Shown here: positions 61,357 to 64,000 of the stretch, piece by piece
Position numbering within the stretch: position 1 is the first letter of the stretch
How the letters are laid out: each line of letters begins with the position of its first letter
Source: an uncultured Salinimicrobium sp.
GTDB lineage: Bacteria; Bacteroidota; Bacteroidia; Flavobacteriales; Flavobacteriaceae
Length of the DNA: 64,000 bases
Direction: 5' to 3'
Assembly: GCA_946887075.1 (NCBI GenBank)
Contig: CAMPKA010000007.1
Span: forward strand, 58,391 to 122,390
The notes under the pieces: model-generated
Told to the model about the DNA's origin: nothing
What the model saw: only the letters and a program-made list of their open reading frames with translations
The model's database searches: none
Position numbers and translations under genes: made by a program

Positions 61357-61389
61357 CAGCAATTCTTTAACCTTAAATGTTGGTATAGC

Positions 61390-62421
61390 ATGCAACTGTA
61401 CAATAAATTAAGCGCTAAAGAAAGAGCAGCTCTTTTAGAGGAAGCCGGGAAGGATCGGCTAACACTCTCTTTCTATCAATACGCCAAAATCGGAAACCCA
61501 CACCTTTTCCGGAATCATCTATTCATCGCCTGGCAGGAACTTGACGTACTGGGCCGCATTTACGTAGCCCATGAAGGAATCAATGCACAATTATCCGTCC
61601 CTGCCGAAAACTTCAAGGCGTTTAAACGCTTTCTGGATGGTATCTGGTTTCTTAAAGGAGTGCGGCTCAATATAGCCATAGAACATGACTTGAAGTCCTT
61701 CCTCAAGCTAAAGGTGAAGGTTCGAGATAAAATTCTGGCCGACGGGCTTGATGATGCCAGCTTCGATGTCACGAATAAAGGGGTCCACGTCGACGCCCAG
61801 ATGTTCAACGAACTGCTTGAAGATCCCAATACGATTCTTGTGGATATGAGGAACCATTATGAAAGCGAGATCGGCCACTTCAAGGGAGCCGTGACTCCAG
61901 ATGTTGACACCTTCAGGGACAGCCTGTCGATTATTGAGAAGGACATCGAAGCATACAAAGAGGATAAGAATCTTGTGATGTACTGCACCGGGGGGATCCG
62001 GTGTGAGAAAGGGAGTGCTTATTACAAACACAAAGGATTCAAAAAAGTCTATCAGCTTGAGGGCGGCATCATAGAATACGCACGGCAGGTAAAGGAGCAA
62101 AATCTCGAGAATAAATTTATAGGGAAAAACTTTGTTTTTGACCACAGGAGGGGGGAACGAATCAGTGATGATGTCATTTCTAACTGTCATCAGTGTGGAA
62201 AACCCTGCGACACACATGTCAATTGTGCCAATGAAGCATGTCATCTTCTTTTTATTCAGTGCGAGGAATGTGCTGCAGAAATGGATAGCTGTTGCTCTGA
62301 AGCCTGTAAGGAAATCGCATCCTTGCCTTACGAGGAGCAAAGGAAATTGAGAAAGGGCAAAGGGAATAGCAACAAGATCTTTAAAAAGGGAAGGTCCGAG
62401 GTGCTTTTGTACAAAAAGTGA
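61390..62421 (+). CDS. trhO: tRNA uridine(34) hydroxylase TrhO (rhodanese-family)
   Basis: Protein of 343 residues of the YceA/TrhO family, which makes 5-hydroxyuridine at wobble position 34. N-terminal acylphosphatase-like domain (HLFIAWQELDVLGRIYVAHEGINAQLSVP), a rhodanese domain with active-site cysteine in MYCTGGIRCEKGSAYY, then a cysteine-rich C-terminus (CHQCGKPCDTHVNC, CEECAAEMDSCCSEAC) that may bind zinc. ATG 61390 follows the promoter; 21 upstream in-frame codons are disregarded. Single-gene unit, 115 bp before ricT. Confidence 0.93.
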   Translation: MQLYNKLSAKERAALLEEAGKDRLTLSFYQYAKIGNPHLFRNHLFIAWQELDVLGRIYVAHEGINAQLSVPAENFKAFKRFLDGIWFLKGVRLNIAIEHDLKSFLKLKVKVRDKILADGLDDASFDVTNKGVHVDAQMFNELLEDPNTILVDMRNHYESEIGHFKGAVTPDVDTFRDSLSIIEKDIEAYKEDKNLVMYCTGGIRCEKGSAYYKHKGFKKVYQLEGGIIEYARQVKEQNLENKFIGKNFVFDHRRGERISDDVISNCHQCGKPCDTHVNCANEACHLLFIQCEECAAEMDSCCSEACKEIASLPYEEQRKLRKGKGNSNKIFKKGRSEVLLYKK

Positions 62422-62536
62422 AATAAGCCTGGTCTCCTGCCGTTCCATTTATTGTGGTATATTTACATCAGTAGTTTTTCAATAGAATCCAATCCGTGGT
62501 TTTGATTATTACCTCAGGATTTCAATATATTATCAT

Positions 62537-63691
62537 ATGGGATGTAGTAGTTGCGCTTCCGGTAAAGACGGGCAACCCAAAGGATGTAAGAATAATGGCA
62601 CCTGTGGAACCGACGGCTGTAACAAATTAACCGTCTTTGACTGGTTGTCAAATATGGAACTCCCCGTGGGGATGGAACCTTTTGGTTTTGTAGAAGTCAG
62701 ATTCAAGAACGGACGCAAACACTTTTACAGGAACTCTGAAAATCTCTCCCTTGCAATCGGAGATGTCGTAGCTACGGAGGCTTCTCCCGGTCATGATGTA
62801 GGCATTGTTTCTCTGACAGGGGAACTGGTCAGGGTGCAGATGAAAAAGAAAAAAGTGAAGTCGGACAGTCCGGAGGTCCAACGGGTGTACAGAAAAGCCT
62901 CACAACGGGATATCGACGTGTGGCAGGAAGCAAGAGACCGGGAGGAAAAAATGAAGGTTCGTGCAAGAGAAATCGCAATTCGGCTTAACCTTCAGATGAA
63001 AATAAGCGATATCGAGTTCCAGGGAGACGGATCCAAAGCGACTTTCTACTATACGGCGGAGGTTCGTGTTGATTTTAGGCAGCTTATAAAAGAGTTCGCT
63101 CGGGAATTCAACACGCGTATTGAAATGAGGCAGATCGGATTTCGCCAGGAAGCCTCCCGATTGGGAGGAATAGGTTCCTGCGGTCGGGAATTGTGCTGTT
63201 CCACCTGGTTGACAGACTTCAGATCGGTCAACACTTCAGCAGCGAGGTATCAGCAACTGTCCCTGAATCCCCAGAAACTGGCTGGCCAGTGTGGTAAACT
63301 GAAATGCTGCCTCAACTATGAACTTGACACCTATCTCGATGCACTTAAAGGATTTCCGAAGACCGAGATAAAGCTGCAGACTGGAAAAGGTACCGCGGTG
63401 TGTCAGAAAATAGACATTTTCAAAGGTCTTTTGTGGTATGCCTATGAAGGGGACTGGGGTAACTGGCACACCCTTTCTGTTGATCAGGCCAACAAGATCA
63501 TCAAAGCGAATTCCACCAACGAACCGGTGGGAAGCCTCGAGGAGTTCGCGCAACAGGTAGAAAGAGAGGAAAAACCGGATTTCAACAATGTAGTTGGACA
63601 GGACAGCCTGACCCGTTTTGACCATAAAGGCTCCAGCCAGAAGAAACGGAAAAACAAGCGCAGGAAAAGAAAGCCGCAGAAAAATGGGTAA
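62537..63691 (+). CDS. ricT: PSP1-domain protein RicT (YaaT-like)
   Basis: Protein of 384 residues. A cysteine-rich N-terminal extension (five cysteines in the first 28 residues, GCSSC...GCKNNGTCGTDGC), then the PSP1 domain with GSCGRELCCSTWL and GQCGKLKCCLNYELDTYL, and a basic C-terminal tail (QKKRKNKRRKRK). In Bacillus, RicT joins RicA and RicF in an iron-sulfur complex that aids RNase Y. The extra N-terminal cysteines may bind another cluster; this is inference. Overlaps gldH by 8 bp, a known Bacteroidota arrangement. Confidence 0.92.
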   Translation: MGCSSCASGKDGQPKGCKNNGTCGTDGCNKLTVFDWLSNMELPVGMEPFGFVEVRFKNGRKHFYRNSENLSLAIGDVVATEASPGHDVGIVSLTGELVRVQMKKKKVKSDSPEVQRVYRKASQRDIDVWQEARDREEKMKVRAREIAIRLNLQMKISDIEFQGDGSKATFYYTAEVRVDFRQLIKEFAREFNTRIEMRQIGFRQEASRLGGIGSCGRELCCSTWLTDFRSVNTSAARYQQLSLNPQKLAGQCGKLKCCLNYELDTYLDALKGFPKTEIKLQTGKGTAVCQKIDIFKGLLWYAYEGDWGNWHTLSVDQANKIIKANSTNEPVGSLEEFAQQVEREEKPDFNNVVGQDSLTRFDHKGSSQKKRKNKRRKRKPQKNG

Positions 63692-64000
63692 GAAGTGGTT
63701 ATTAAGCTTTGCCATTACTGTTGTTTTGGGGTCCTGTGACAAAGGCAGAGTATATGACGAATATGAAAGCCTTTCCACCTATTGGCATCGCGATTCGCTG
63801 GTTGAATTTCGGTTCAATGCGCCAGATACCCTGCACAAGTACGATCTCTTTATAAATCTTCGGAATGATTCCAGATACCCGTTCAGTAACATCTTCCTCA
63901 TCACTGAAATGAAGTTTCCTCATGGGAAAGTGATCAGTGATACGCTGCAGTACGAAATGGCCATGCCGGACGGTACCTGGCTTGGCACGGGCTTTGGTGA
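63684..64000 (+). CDS. gldH: Gliding motility lipoprotein GldH (partial at window edge)
   Basis: First 105 residues present, open at the window edge. Lipoprotein signal (MGKKWLLSFAITVVLGSC, cysteine at 18), then the GldH features RVYDEYESLSTYWHRDSLVEF, LFINLRNDSRYPFSNIFLI and MAMPDGTWLGTGFGE. In Flavobacterium johnsoniae GldH is needed for gliding and chitin utilisation and belongs to the type IX secretion/gliding set. ATG 63684 overlaps the ricT stop by 8 bp. Complete gene lies beyond the window. Confidence 0.9.
   Translation, partial: MGKKWLLSFAITVVLGSCDKGRVYDEYESLSTYWHRDSLVEFRFNAPDTLHKYDLFINLRNDSRYPFSNIFLITEMKFPHGKVISDTLQYEMAMPDGTWLGTGFG

Larger units (their letters stand above)
61034..61389. 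other. 356-bp recA-trhO intergenic region
   Basis: This is the only gap over 300 bp in the window. It contains, in order: recA leader sequence; a possible 30-residue ORF (61153-61245); a long imperfect inverted repeat (61239-61299); a second hairpin (61304-61340) overlapping the trhO -33 box; the trhO promoter (61327-61356); and a 33-bp leader. The 11-base direct repeat GTTGGAAAATT occurs at 61263-61273 and 61318-61328. No tRNA or known RNA structure was recognised. Confidence 0.6.

Overview
The window is chromosomal DNA of a Flavobacteriaceae-type member of the Bacteroidota. Supporting signs are gliding/type IX secretion lipoproteins (SprE/PorW and a partial GldH), a split ATP synthase operon without atpD/atpC, many families largely confined to this phylum (DUF4175, DUF4837, DUF4292, DUF4254, DUF5687 and others), promoters of the TTG-N19-23-TAnnTTTG type, and A-rich leaders with little Shine-Dalgarno sequence. 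I saw no rRNA, tRNA, insertion sequence, prophage or CRISPR array. The gene set is core and densely packed. Nothing looks horizontally acquired, and apart from the two window edges no gene looks broken. I cannot name the species.

Layout. 0-6.3 kb: glnS, an envelope trio (YtxH-like, holin-like, small coiled-coil protein), a convergent SPFH protein, an outer-membrane barrel, and gltX. 6.4-13.6 kb: DUF4175 giant coiled-coil protein, ybeY, mnmG, a methyltransferase and an OmpH-like lipoprotein. Two near-identical palindromic parS-type sites bracket mnmG, the first inside the end of ybeY, which suggests proximity to the replication origin. 13.6-23.5 kb: DoxX, holB, pgk, a LysM lytic transglycosylase, DUF4837 lipoprotein, tatA, an intact M23 peptidase, a GH3-family ligase and a 580-residue protein whose C-terminus resembles nucleoside phosphorylases. 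23.5-30.7 kb: sugar-nucleotide genes rfbBACD, UDP-glucuronate decarboxylase, a GT2 glycosyltransferase and a PaaK-like adenylating enzyme. 30.8-38.4 kb: purD, two small-family membrane proteins, DUF4254 with a GT9 heptosyltransferase-like protein, a ferredoxin-type reductase, and an ABC exporter pair.

38.5-47.3 kb: sprE, bactofilin, atpZ, DUF6168 and the ATP synthase genes atpB-E-F-H-A-G. Two strong stem-loops lie inside this operon (after atpE and after atpA), and a terminator follows atpG. 47.3-54.3 kb: lipoprotein, Wzx-type flippase, dut, sugar nucleotidyltransferase, TPR protein, LolB-like DUF4292 lipoprotein and an EnvC-type degenerate M23 protein, an envelope-assembly block. 54.3-59.9 kb: acyl-CoA thioesterase, an HU-like/SPOR transmembrane protein, trpS and plsC (divergent with interleaved promoters), and a lipoprotein/ECF sigma/anti-sigma-barrel operon. 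60-64 kb: recA, a 356-bp structured intergenic region with a possible 30-residue ORF, trhO, ricT, and the start of gldH at the window edge.

The recurring theme is cell-envelope building (peptidoglycan hydrolases, polysaccharide precursors and export, lipoproteins, outer-membrane proteins) interleaved with tRNA charging, ATP synthesis and chromosome maintenance. The least explained items are the DUF4175 protein, the GH3 plus phosphorylase-like pair, the HU/SPOR protein, the sigma/anti-sigma-barrel operon, the atp stem-loops and the recA-trhO spacer.
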